A stretch of 64,000 nucleotides of DNA, from the NCBI RefSeq assembly GCF_014648435.1, contig NZ_BMRC01000003.1:62001-126000 (forward strand), in the 5' to 3' direction. The position numbers were made by a program, and so were the translations under genes. How positions within the stretch are numbered: position 1 is the first letter of the stretch; each line of letters begins with the position of its first letter. This DNA comes from Nonomuraea spiralis. GTDB taxonomy: Bacteria; Actinomycetota; Actinomycetes; Streptosporangiales; Streptosporangiaceae. This document shows positions 42,548 to 52,088 of this stretch, one piece after another. The notes beneath the pieces are model-generated. The model saw only the letters and a list, made by a program, of their open reading frames with translations, was not told where the DNA came from and did no database searches.

Positions 42548-44028
42548 TGAAATATCACGTTGAAGCCCGAAGTGTCGTCAAGCGTTTCGGCCCGACCACC
42601 GCGCTGAACGGCGCGGAGATCGCCATCGCCGAGGGCCACACCCACGCCCTCGTCGGCAGGAACGGCGCGGGGAAGTCCACCCTCGTGTCGATCCTCACCG
42701 GGCTCCAGCGGCCCGACGAGGGCGAGGTGCTGTTCTCGGGAGAGACGGCGCCCGCCCTCGCCGACCGCGACGCCTGGCGGCAGCGTGTCGCCTGTGTGTA
42801 CCAGAAGTCCACGATCATCCCGGCGCTGACGGTCGCCGAGAACCTGTTCGTCAACCGCCAGACCGAGCGCGGCCGGATGATCAACTGGCGGGCGCTGCGG
42901 GCCAGGGCGCGCGAGCTGCTGGACACGTACGAGGTGGACGTCGATCCGCGGGCGCTGGCCGGCGAGCTGAGCGTCGAGCAGCGGCAGCTCGTGGAGATCG
43001 CGAGGGCGTTGTCGTTCGGCGCGCGTTTCATCATCCTCGACGAGCCCACCGCCAGGCTCGACGGCCCGGCCATCGAGCGGTTGTTCACCCGTATGCGCTC
43101 GCTGCGCGAGCAGGGCGTCACGATGATGTACATCTCCCACCACCTGGACGAGGTGTACGAGATCTGCCAGAGCGTCACGGTCTTCCGCGACGCCCGGCAC
43201 ATCGTGACCCGGCCGGTGGCCGGGTTCGCGCACGACGAGCTGGTCGCCGCGATGACCGGCGAGGCCACGGCCGCCTACGAGGCCAGGCGGCGTACGCCGG
43301 GCGAGGCGGTCGTGTTGTCCGGCGCGGGCCTGTCGCTGGCCGGCCGCTACCACGATGTGGACATCTCGGTCAGAGCGGGCGAGGTCGTGGGCCTGGCGGG
43401 CTCGGCGAGCAGCGGCAAGGTCGGCCTGGCCGAGACCCTGGTCGGGCTGCGCAGGCCCGACGCGGGCACGGTCACGATCGACGGCACCCGCGTCAGGCCG
43501 GGCGACGTGCCCGCCGCGATGCGGGCCGGGCTCGGGTTCGTGCCGGAGGACCGGCACCACGAGGGCTTCGTGCCGCTGCTGTCGGTGGGGGAGAACGCGA
43601 CCATCCCGATCGCCCACAAACTGGGCAGTTTCGGCATCGTCTCGCCCGCCAGGCGCCGGGAGCGGGCCGTACAGATGATCGAGAGCCTGGACATCAAGAC
43701 CGAGGGGCCCGACCAGCCCGTCGGCGACCTGTCGGGCGGGAACGCGCAGAAGGTCGTGTTCGCGCGGGCGCTCGTCGACGACCCGAAGGCGCTCGTCGTG
43801 ATCAACCCGACCGCGGGCGTGGACGTCAAGGCCAAGCAGGCCCTGCTCGGCGCGGTCGAGGACGCGGTCGAGCGGGGCGCGGGGGCCGTGGTGGTCTCCG
43901 ACGAACTGGACGACCTGCGCATCTGCGACAGGGTGCTGGTGATGTTCCACGGCAAGGTCGTCAAGGACGTGCCGCGTGGCTGGACCGACCACGAGCTCGT
44001 GGCCGTGATGGAAGGCATACAAGAGTGA
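42547..44028 (+). CDS. Sugar ABC transporter ATP-binding protein with degenerate second nucleotide site
   Basis: A 493-residue double-ABC protein. Domain 1 has intact Walker A (GRNGAGKST) and Walker B (FIILDEPTARLD), with signature LSVEQRQ. In domain 2 the Walker A is GSASSGKVGLAE, and the Walker B reads LVVINPTAGVDV: the Asp-Glu pair of the usual LLLDEPTRGVDV has become Ile-Asn. The LSGGNAQKVVFARAL signature remains. Only one hydrolytic site should therefore be active. It starts with the TGATG overlap on the binding-protein stop (GTG 42544 is an alternative). Energises the L-fucose importer. Confidence 0.92.
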   Translation: MKYHVEARSVVKRFGPTTALNGAEIAIAEGHTHALVGRNGAGKSTLVSILTGLQRPDEGEVLFSGETAPALADRDAWRQRVACVYQKSTIIPALTVAENLFVNRQTERGRMINWRALRARARELLDTYEVDVDPRALAGELSVEQRQLVEIARALSFGARFIILDEPTARLDGPAIERLFTRMRSLREQGVTMMYISHHLDEVYEICQSVTVFRDARHIVTRPVAGFAHDELVAAMTGEATAAYEARRRTPGEAVVLSGAGLSLAGRYHDVDISVRAGEVVGLAGSASSGKVGLAETLVGLRRPDAGTVTIDGTRVRPGDVPAAMRAGLGFVPEDRHHEGFVPLLSVGENATIPIAHKLGSFGIVSPARRRERAVQMIESLDIKTEGPDQPVGDLSGGNAQKVVFARALVDDPKALVVINPTAGVDVKAKQALLGAVEDAVERGAGAVVVSDELDDLRICDRVLVMFHGKVVKDVPRGWTDHELVAVMEGIQE

Positions 44029-45014
44029 CCACATTGACTGCGCCGGCCCCCCGGGTGCGGCTGGCCAGGTTCCGCGACCTGACCCTGGTTCCGGTGATCG
44101 TGCTGCTGCTCGTCGTGGGCGCGTTCCTGGACCCGACCTTCCTGACGGCGGGCAACCTGACCAACGTCCTGCAGCAGCAGGCGGCGATCTCGCTGCTCGT
44201 GCTGGCCGAGGCGATGATCCTGATCGCCGGGAAGTTCGACCTGTCGCTGGAGTCGACGGTCGGCACCGCGCCCGGCATCGCCGTGATGCTGGTCGTCCCG
44301 GCCTCGGCGGGCGGGTTCGGCCTCGGGCTGCCCGGATGGCTGGTGATCCCGCTGGCCCTGCTCGTGGGCGCGGCCATCGGCGCGTTCAACGGATTCCTGA
44401 TCATCAGGTTCCAGCTGTCGGCGTTCATCGTCACGCTGGCCATGCTGATCATCGTGGACGGCCTCCAGCAGGGGCTCACCCAGGGTAAGACGCTGTTCCA
44501 GCTCCCCGACTCGATGCTCTACCTCGGCAGCGCCACCTGGCTCGGCCTGCCCGCCGCCATCTGGATCGCCGCGCTGCTGTTCGCCGCCGGCATCTTCGGC
44601 CTGAGCTACCTCAGGCTCGGCCGCTCCCTGTACGCCATCGGCGGCAACGCCGACGCCGCCCGCGCCGCCGGGATCCGGGTGGACCGCGTGCTGTTCGGCG
44701 TGTTCGTCCTCGGCGGGATCCTCGCCGCGGTGGCGGGCATCCTGGAGACCGGCCGCCTCGGCGCGATCGGCAACGAGATGGGCGACGGCTGGATCTTCAT
44801 GGTGTTCGCCGCGGCCGTCATCGGCGGCGTCAGCATGGACGGCGGCAAGGGCACCGTACTCGGCGCCCTGACCGGTGTGCTGGTGATCGGCCTGGTCCAG
44901 AACATCCTCACCCTCATCGGGGTCTCCGGGTTCTGGCAACCGGTCATCTACGGTGGCATCATTCTCATCGCCCTGATCATCAGCAGGATCGCCGGCGGAA
45001 AGGCGCAGGACTGA
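44025..45014 (+). CDS. Sugar ABC transporter permease (probable L-fucose)
   Basis: A 329-residue RbsC-type permease with about 9-10 hydrophobic segments. The family motifs are MILIAGKFDLSLESTVGTAPG (~70), LYAIGGNADAARAAGIRVDR (~205) and FAAAVIGGVSMDGGKGTVLGA (~270). It overlaps the ATPase by 4 bp and the mutarotase by 1 bp. It forms the membrane channel of the fucose importer. Confidence 0.93.
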   Translation: MTTLTAPAPRVRLARFRDLTLVPVIVLLLVVGAFLDPTFLTAGNLTNVLQQQAAISLLVLAEAMILIAGKFDLSLESTVGTAPGIAVMLVVPASAGGFGLGLPGWLVIPLALLVGAAIGAFNGFLIIRFQLSAFIVTLAMLIIVDGLQQGLTQGKTLFQLPDSMLYLGSATWLGLPAAIWIAALLFAAGIFGLSYLRLGRSLYAIGGNADAARAAGIRVDRVLFGVFVLGGILAAVAGILETGRLGAIGNEMGDGWIFMVFAAAVIGGVSMDGGKGTVLGALTGVLVIGLVQNILTLIGVSGFWQPVIYGGIILIALIISRIAGGKAQD

Positions 45015-45319
45015 TGGAACGCCTCGCCCTCCACACCAGGCTCAGGCCCGGGTGCGAGGAGACCTACGACAGGGAGCACGCCACGATCCCGCCGGCTCTC
45101 GAGTCGGCCATGCGCGCCAACGGGGTGCGCTCGTGGCGCATCTTCCGCGACGGCCTGGACCTGTTCCACTTCGTGGAGGTCGAGGACTACGCCGCCCTGC
45201 AGGCCGCGCTCAAGGACGACCCCGCCGACCAGGCATGGCAGCGGCAGATGAACCGCCTGCTCGACGGCGACTTCGACAAGTCGTCGGGCGGCTTGAGGCG
45301 AGTCTGGGAGATGACGTGA
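45014..45319 (+). CDS. L-rhamnose/L-fucose mutarotase family protein
   Basis: A 101-residue dimeric ferredoxin-like mutarotase. The family features RLALHTRLRPGCEETYDREHATI with a central His, and the C-terminal DPADQAWQRQMNRLLD, are clear. It interconverts alpha and beta anomers so that the dehydrogenase next door receives the right one. It is embedded between the permease and the aldo/keto reductase with 1- and 4-bp overlaps, which supports an L-fucose rather than L-rhamnose role, since no rhamnose gene is present. Confidence 0.9.
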   Translation: MERLALHTRLRPGCEETYDREHATIPPALESAMRANGVRSWRIFRDGLDLFHFVEVEDYAALQAALKDDPADQAWQRQMNRLLDGDFDKSSGGLRRVWEMT

Positions 45320-46233
45320 TCGAGTTGCCCCGCGTCGGCTTCGGCGGCGCCCCGATCGGCAACCTCTACCAGGCGATCTCCGGCGAGCAGGCGCGCGCCA
45401 CCGTCGACGCGGCCTGGGACGCCGGCGTGCGCCTGTACGACACCGCGCCGCACTACGGCCTGGGGTTGTCCGAACGCCGCCTGGGCGCCGCGCTCGCCGG
45501 GCGGTCGGGTTACGTCCTGTCCACGAAGGTGGGCCGGCTGGTGGTGCCCTCGCAGGTCCGCGAGGACGACGAGATGTTCGACGTCCCCGTCGGGCTGGGC
45601 CGCGAATGGGACTTCTCGGCCGACGGCGTACGCGACTCCCTGGAGGACTCCCTCGCCCGGCTCGGCGTGCCGGGCATCGACATCGCGCTCATCCACGACC
45701 CCGACGACCATCTTGACCAGGCGATCGCCGAGGCGTACCCGGCGCTGGCCGAGCTGCGGGAGCAGGGCGTGGTACGGGCGATCGGCGTCGGCATGAACCA
45801 GTGGCGGGCGCCGCTGCGCTTCGTCCAGGAGACCGGGATCGACGTCGTCATGCTCGCCGGCCGCTACACGCTGCTCGACCAGTCGGGCCTGCCGTTGCTG
45901 GAGGAGTGCGCGCGGCGCGGCGTCAAGGTGCTGGCCGCGGGCGTGTTCAACAGCGGCGTCCTGGCCACCTCGACCCCGTCGGGCACCTACGACTACGCGC
46001 CCGCGCCGGCGCCGCTGCTCGACCGGGCCGTCAGGATCGCCAAGGTCTGCGAGCGCCACGGCGTCTCGCTGCCGCAGGCGGCCATGGCGTTCCCGCTGCG
46101 CCATCCGGCGGTCGCCTCGATCGTCCTGGGCGCCCGCGCGCCGGAGGAGGTCCTGGCGAACGCGGACCTGTGGTCCCGTCCGGTCCCGGAGGAGTTGTGG
46201 CTGGAGTTGACGGCCGAGGGCCTGCTGACCTGA
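45316..46233 (+). CDS. Aldo/keto reductase, probable L-fucose dehydrogenase
   Basis: A 305-residue AKR. The tetrad residues are visible: Asp and Tyr in RLYDTAPHYGLG, Lys in VLSTKVGRL and His in ALIHDPDDH. The sequence follows the D-threo-aldose/L-fucose 1-dehydrogenase branch (GFGGAPIGNLY start, then DFSADGVRDSLEDSLARLG). It oxidises L-fucose to L-fucono-lactone, the first step of the pathway. GTG 45316 overlaps the mutarotase stop (GTGA). Last gene of the operon; no lactonase gene follows. Confidence 0.92.
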   Translation: MIELPRVGFGGAPIGNLYQAISGEQARATVDAAWDAGVRLYDTAPHYGLGLSERRLGAALAGRSGYVLSTKVGRLVVPSQVREDDEMFDVPVGLGREWDFSADGVRDSLEDSLARLGVPGIDIALIHDPDDHLDQAIAEAYPALAELREQGVVRAIGVGMNQWRAPLRFVQETGIDVVMLAGRYTLLDQSGLPLLEECARRGVKVLAAGVFNSGVLATSTPSGTYDYAPAPAPLLDRAVRIAKVCERHGVSLPQAAMAFPLRHPAVASIVLGARAPEEVLANADLWSRPVPEELWLELTAEGLLT

Positions 46234-46252
46234 GCGGCGGCCGGGTCGGCGC

Positions 46253-47200
46253 TCAGGAGGGGATGAACAGCCAGGACCTGGACGTTCCGGGCTCGTAGCG
46301 GGAGTCCAGGCGTTTGGCGACCACGCCGGGCAGGCCCTGCTCGCGGGCGGCCCGCCGGACCGGGCCGGCCTCGCCGGGCCACGACGGCGCGGTCTGCCAG
46401 CGGGTCCCGGCCAGCTCCAGCGCCTCCAGGGCGGCCCGCCGGCCGGTGAACGGCTCGTCCACCAGCGAGCGGCCCTCGTCGTACAGCAGGTCGTAGCAGA
46501 CCAGGATCTCGGCCCCGCCCAGCGTCACCACCTCGCCGTCCAGCACCGCCGTACGGCTGCCGAACGACTCGGCCAGCGGGCGCAGCCAGGGATGCTCGCG
46601 CGCGGCCGTCGTACGCCCGCCGTCGACGGCGACCAGCAGCCGGCGTCCGCCCCAGGCGAACTCGAAGGCGTAGGCGGCGGCGTCCTTGGGCGGCCGGGCG
46701 CGTTCGGCCGGGAGCATGGGCCGCACGTCCGGGAACGGGTCGCGGACGGGGGCGTCCATGCGGTGGATCATCCAGTTCTCGCCCCGCGTCCGGAACAACA
46801 CGAACCGGCCGGAGGCCCGCCTGCCGTGCAGGACGAACTTGACCTCGCGGTCGGACCACTTCTCGGTCTCGTACGTGCCGGTGTCCCAGACGGTCATGGT
46901 GCCGCCGCCGTACTCGCCCTTGGGGATCTCGCCGTGGAAGGTGAGGTACTCCATCGGGTGATCCTCGGTGTGCACGGCCAGGTGGTTGGTGCCGGGGTCG
47001 GCGGGCAGGCCCTTGGGGACCGCCCAGGACGCCAGGACGCCGTCGCGTTCCAGCCGCAGGTCCCAGTGCAGGGACCGGGCGTGGTGCTCCTGGATGACGA
47101 ACGCCGCCCCGCCCCGATCCTCGGCGGGAGTCTCGGGGACGGGCTCGGGGGTCCGGCTGGGGTCGCGTTTCTTGCGGTATCGCTCCAGTTTGTCGGCCAC
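46253..47200 (-). CDS. LigD-like protein: 3'-phosphoesterase domain fused to a degenerate ATP-dependent ligase domain
   Basis: A ~315-residue protein. Residues ~30-140 form the LigD N-terminal 3'-phosphoesterase domain (FVIQEHHARSLHWDLRLERD, ASWAVPKGLP, HPMEYLTFHG, GEYGGGTM) with its catalytic histidines. Residues ~160-315 resemble the ligase adenylation domain (VLDGEVVTLG, VVAKRLDSRYEPGT), but motif I, normally E-V-K-W-D-G, reads E-F-A-W-G-G: the nucleotidyl lysine is Ala (~182). No OB-fold follows. It may be an end-processing or accessory factor rather than a ligase. Start GTG 47200 is tentative. It lies between the fucose operon and its probable regulator. Confidence 0.85.
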   Translation of the reverse strand: MADKLERYRKKRDPSRTPEPVPETPAEDRGGAAFVIQEHHARSLHWDLRLERDGVLASWAVPKGLPADPGTNHLAVHTEDHPMEYLTFHGEIPKGEYGGGTMTVWDTGTYETEKWSDREVKFVLHGRRASGRFVLFRTRGENWMIHRMDAPVRDPFPDVRPMLPAERARPPKDAAAYAFEFAWGGRRLLVAVDGGRTTAAREHPWLRPLAESFGSRTAVLDGEVVTLGGAEILVCYDLLYDEGRSLVDEPFTGRRAALEALELAGTRWQTAPSWPGEAGPVRRAAREQGLPGVVAKRLDSRYEPGTSRSWLFIPS

Positions 47201-47232
47201 GACCGGGTTACTACCCGGGCAGAGCGCGCCGA

Positions 47233-47907
47233 TCAGTCGAGGGCTTTGCGCAACCACGCCTCCACGCCCGCGACGTGCACGGTGGCCCAGGAACGCGCCA
47301 CGTCCGGCTGGCGGGCGGCGATGGCCTCGTAGATCGCGGTGTGCTGCTCGCGGGTCTTCTCCAGCGCGCCTCCCTGGGTGAGGCCGCGCCACACCCGGGC
47401 CCGAGTGGTCGGACCTGACAGGCTCTCGATGAACGAGCAGAGCACGCTGTTGCCCGACCCCCGCGCGATGCGCTGATGGAACTCCAGGTCGTTGGCGACC
47501 AGCTCCTCGATCGTCGGCTCGGCGGGCAGGGAGTCGAGGATCACCCGCAGTTCGGCGATCTCGTCGTCGCCCATCAGCTCGGCGGCCATGGCGGTCGCGG
47601 CCGGCTCAAGGATGCGCCGGACCTCGAAGAACTGGATCACCGTGTCGTCGCGGTGCAGGTCGAGCACGAACGACATGGTGTCGAGCAGCAGGCGCGGCTC
47701 CAGGCTGGTGACGTACGTGCCGTCGCCCTGGCGTACGTCGAGCACGTTGATCAGGGCGAGCGCGCGCACGGCCTCGCGCAGTGAGTTGCGCGACAGGCCG
47801 AGCCGTTCGGCGAGGTCGGCCTCCTTCGGCAGGCGATCGCCCGGAGTCAGCTCGCCGGAGAGGATCATCTGCTTGATCTTGTCGATGGCCGCGTCGGTAA
47901 CCGCCAC
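47233..47907 (-). CDS. FadR/GntR (FCD) family regulator, probable L-fucose operon regulator
   Basis: A 224-residue GntR-type regulator. The winged helix is at ~1-70 (IDKIKQMILSGELTPGDRLP, LGLSRNSLREAVRAL) and the FCD ligand domain at ~85-220 with metal-binding His (NDLEFHQRIA, EQHTAIYEAI). I prefer GTG 47907: GGGAG is 6 bp upstream and it gives the usual AVTDAAIDKIK start; ATG 47925 would lie inside the operator. A perfect palindrome (47917-47937) just upstream implies autoregulation, and the same core occurs in the fucose operon promoter. Confidence 0.92.
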   Translation of the reverse strand: MAVTDAAIDKIKQMILSGELTPGDRLPKEADLAERLGLSRNSLREAVRALALINVLDVRQGDGTYVTSLEPRLLLDTMSFVLDLHRDDTVIQFFEVRRILEPAATAMAAELMGDDEIAELRVILDSLPAEPTIEELVANDLEFHQRIARGSGNSVLCSFIESLSGPTTRARVWRGLTQGGALEKTREQHTAIYEAIAARQPDVARSWATVHVAGVEAWLRKALD

Positions 47908-47916
47908 GCTTTTCTC

Positions 47917-47937
47917 CCTAGACATCGGATGTCTAGG
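47917..47937. promoter_or_regulatory. Perfect palindromic operator before the FCD regulator
   Basis: CCTAGACATC (47917-47926), one central G, and GATGTCTAGG (47928-47937): perfect 10-bp arms. It lies 10 bp upstream of the preferred start codon. Half-sites of the same core are found at 38529 and 38593. Confidence 0.8.
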
Positions 47938-48958
47938 AGTCTAGAGCCTGGAAGCGTACGGGATCGACCTCAGGGACGCGGCGGATCAGGCCCCTGGTCT
48001 CCAGGGTGCGCAGATGGGCCGCGGCCTCGCCGGCCGCCATGCTTCTCAGCACGGGGGCCAGGTCGTCCCATGGCCGGTTCCAGGTCATCATCGCGGCGAC
48101 CTCCCAGATGGTCAGCGGTCGCGACCGCTCGGCCATGAGGGTGCGCAACCGGATCAGCTTCTCCTCGTGATGGTGGCGGATCTCGGCGGCGCGCGCGGCA
48201 ACATCATGAAATATCCACTCATGTGCTGGCAAAGCGTCGAGGAGGCCCAGCTCGCCGACCCGGTTGAGGGAGTCCAGGAAGTCGCCCAGCGGATCGACGT
48301 CGTCCCGGTCGTACGGGTAGATCCCGATGTGCGGGGTGATGTCGGGAAGGACGTGGTCGCCGGTGAACAGCCGGTCGGCGTCCTCCAGGTGCAGGCAGAT
48401 GTGCCCCGGCGTGTGGCCGGGGGTGTGCACGGCCCGCAGCTTGCGGCCGGGCAGGTCGACCAGGTCGCCGTCCCGCAGCTCGCGGTCGGGCAGCGCGGGC
48501 GGGTCCGGCCGGGTGCCCATCGCCTCGCCTACCTCGCCGGGATCGGCGCCGGCCCGCCTGAGCATGTCGGACTGGAAGCTCGCGTGTTCCTCCGCGGCGA
48601 ACCGGTGCATGAGCCGGACCAGCGCGGCGTCCTCCTCGTGCATGGCGATCCAGGCCCCGGACGCCTCCTTGACCTGGCCGGCCAGCCCGGCGTGGTCGGG
48701 ATGGAAGTGGGTGACGACCACCCCGCGCACGGCCGCGACGTCGAGCCCGAGCGCGGCCAGCCCGCCGCTCAGCGCCTCCCAGGCGTCGGGGTGGTTCCAG
48801 CCGGCGTCCACCAGCACCGGCCCGCGCGGCGAATCGACCGCGTAGACGAGCGTGTATCCGAGAGGGTTGCCGGGGATGGGCACCGGCACGCTCCACACCC
48901 CGCCGCCGAGATCCTGCGGCCGCTGCTCCGAGTACGGCCTGCGCCTGGTCTTCGCCAC
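47933..48958 (-). CDS. MBL fold metallo-hydrolase (paralogue of 10405-11463)
   Basis: A 341-residue MBL hydrolase. Zinc ligands are in THFHPDHAG (~100), HTPGHTPGH (~190) and TGDHV, as in its paralogue near 10.4 kb, with which it shares WSVPVPIPGNPL-type N terminus and the SGAW-I segment. It lies 37 bp downstream of the FadA5-like thiolase on the same strand, so it is probably co-transcribed and under the same KstR-type operator; a CoA-thioester or lactone substrate from sterol breakdown is conceivable. Its last bases overlap the FCD operator. Confidence 0.9.
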   Translation of the reverse strand: MAKTRRRPYSEQRPQDLGGGVWSVPVPIPGNPLGYTLVYAVDSPRGPVLVDAGWNHPDAWEALSGGLAALGLDVAAVRGVVVTHFHPDHAGLAGQVKEASGAWIAMHEEDAALVRLMHRFAAEEHASFQSDMLRRAGADPGEVGEAMGTRPDPPALPDRELRDGDLVDLPGRKLRAVHTPGHTPGHICLHLEDADRLFTGDHVLPDITPHIGIYPYDRDDVDPLGDFLDSLNRVGELGLLDALPAHEWIFHDVAARAAEIRHHHEEKLIRLRTLMAERSRPLTIWEVAAMMTWNRPWDDLAPVLRSMAAGEAAAHLRTLETRGLIRRVPEVDPVRFQALDS

Positions 48959-48995
48959 CGGGTCCCCCGATCGAGCACGTGCGTTGAATGGTAGG

Positions 48996-51159
<2,164 letters not shown>

Positions 51160-51250
51160 GCCCCCTGTATAGCCATCGCCACTGACAAAACACCGGGTTT
51201 CGGCGGCGGCCCGGCTCGTTTTGGGGCGTGACGGATATGTCGGGAAGGTG

Positions 51251-51901
51251 CTAGATGTCGGCTAGAAGGCGGTTCGCGGCGGTCTCGATGCGCCGCTGAA
51301 TCTGGTCGTACGTGCGCCGCCCGCGCAACATCTCCAGCAGCTCCTGCACCCACACGCTGGCCAGCGAGCCCGCGAGGTCGAGCTGCTCCTCGCCGGCCTG
51401 GTCGACCGTCAGCCCGTCGGCCGACACGCGCAGCAGCAGCCCTGTCATGCGGTCGCCGAACGGCGTCTGGACCTCGGCCATGATCAACGACCGGATCAGC
51501 GCGTCGGCCAGCTCGGGCTCGCGCATGAGCCCCCGGGTCGCCCTCATCAGCACGTCGACGGCCCTGCTGGCGGGCGTCGAGGCCCCCGGCGGGCGGCGCT
51601 CGATGCTGCTCTCCAGCAGGTCGATCTCCTCGCCCACGACGGCCACGACCAGGTCCATCTTGGACGGGAAGTAGCGGTAGAGCGTCCCCAGCGCCACGCC
51701 GGCGCGCTCGGCGACCGTGCGCATCTGCATGGCCTCGACGCCGCCGCGCGAGGCCAGCGCGGCGGCGGCCTGGACGATGCGCTTGCGGCGTTGGTGCTGG
51801 CTGCGGGTGCGGACACTGCGTCCGCCCGGCGCGGCGCGGCCCTCAGTGGCCCCCTCGGTGTCGCTGGGGGGCGCGGAGAATGACCCGGGCGAGGTACGCA
51901 T
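51251..51901 (-). CDS. kstR: TetR family repressor, KstR-like
   Basis: A 216-residue TetR regulator. The HTH region at ~38-85 (HQRRKRIVQAAAALASRGG, QMRTVAERAGVALGTLYRYF) closely follows that of mycobacterial KstR, the repressor of cholesterol catabolism relieved by sterol-CoA thioesters. The first ~35 residues are a non-conserved extension. The gene is divergent from the FadD17-like/ChsE/ChsH/Ltp2 operon, and KstR-type sites occur at both promoters and at further sterol genes in the window. AGAACACGTTAT just upstream of the ATG and a TAACGT -10-like box six bases before it suggest a leaderless, autoregulated gene. Confidence 0.85.
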   Translation of the reverse strand: MRTSPGSFSAPPSDTEGATEGRAAPGGRSVRTRSQHQRRKRIVQAAAALASRGGVEAMQMRTVAERAGVALGTLYRYFPSKMDLVVAVVGEEIDLLESSIERRPPGASTPASRAVDVLMRATRGLMREPELADALIRSLIMAEVQTPFGDRMTGLLLRVSADGLTVDQAGEEQLDLAGSLASVWVQELLEMLRGRRTYDQIQRRIETAANRLLADI

Positions 51902-51902
51902 A

Positions 51903-51914
51903 AGAACACGTTAT
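51903..51914. promoter_or_regulatory. KstR-like site at its own promoter
   Basis: AGAACACGTTAT holds the AAC-NN-GTT core but lacks the outer T and A of the consensus. It overlaps a TAACGT box immediately before the kstR start codon. Confidence 0.45.
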
Positions 51915-52035
51915 CTGATTTCTCGATAACCCGGCTTGTTACCCGCGAGTCACAAACACGCCGTATCGGCCCATGTCTAAGGCGTTACAGGACTATGTCC
52001 CCACATATCAAAGAAGGCCGGTACTGGACAGATAT
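51915..52035. other. Divergent promoter region kstR / fadD17-like
   Basis: AT-richer than its surroundings (for example TTATCTGATTTCTCGATAAC and ATCAAAGAAGG), as expected for promoter DNA. No other feature seen apart from the flanking KstR-type sites. Confidence 0.4.
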
Positions 52036-52049
52036 TAGAATCTGTTCTA
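52036..52049. promoter_or_regulatory. KstR-type operator before the fadD17-like operon
   Basis: TAGAATCTGTTCTA is a near-perfect dyad (TAGAA/TTCTA) with one departure (AAT for AAC) from TNNAACNNGTTNNA. It lies 40 bp upstream of the FadD17-like start codon. Confidence 0.6.
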
Positions 52050-52088
52050 GTTTGCCATTCGGCTTACCTAGCGCTTGCTGGAGGCTCG

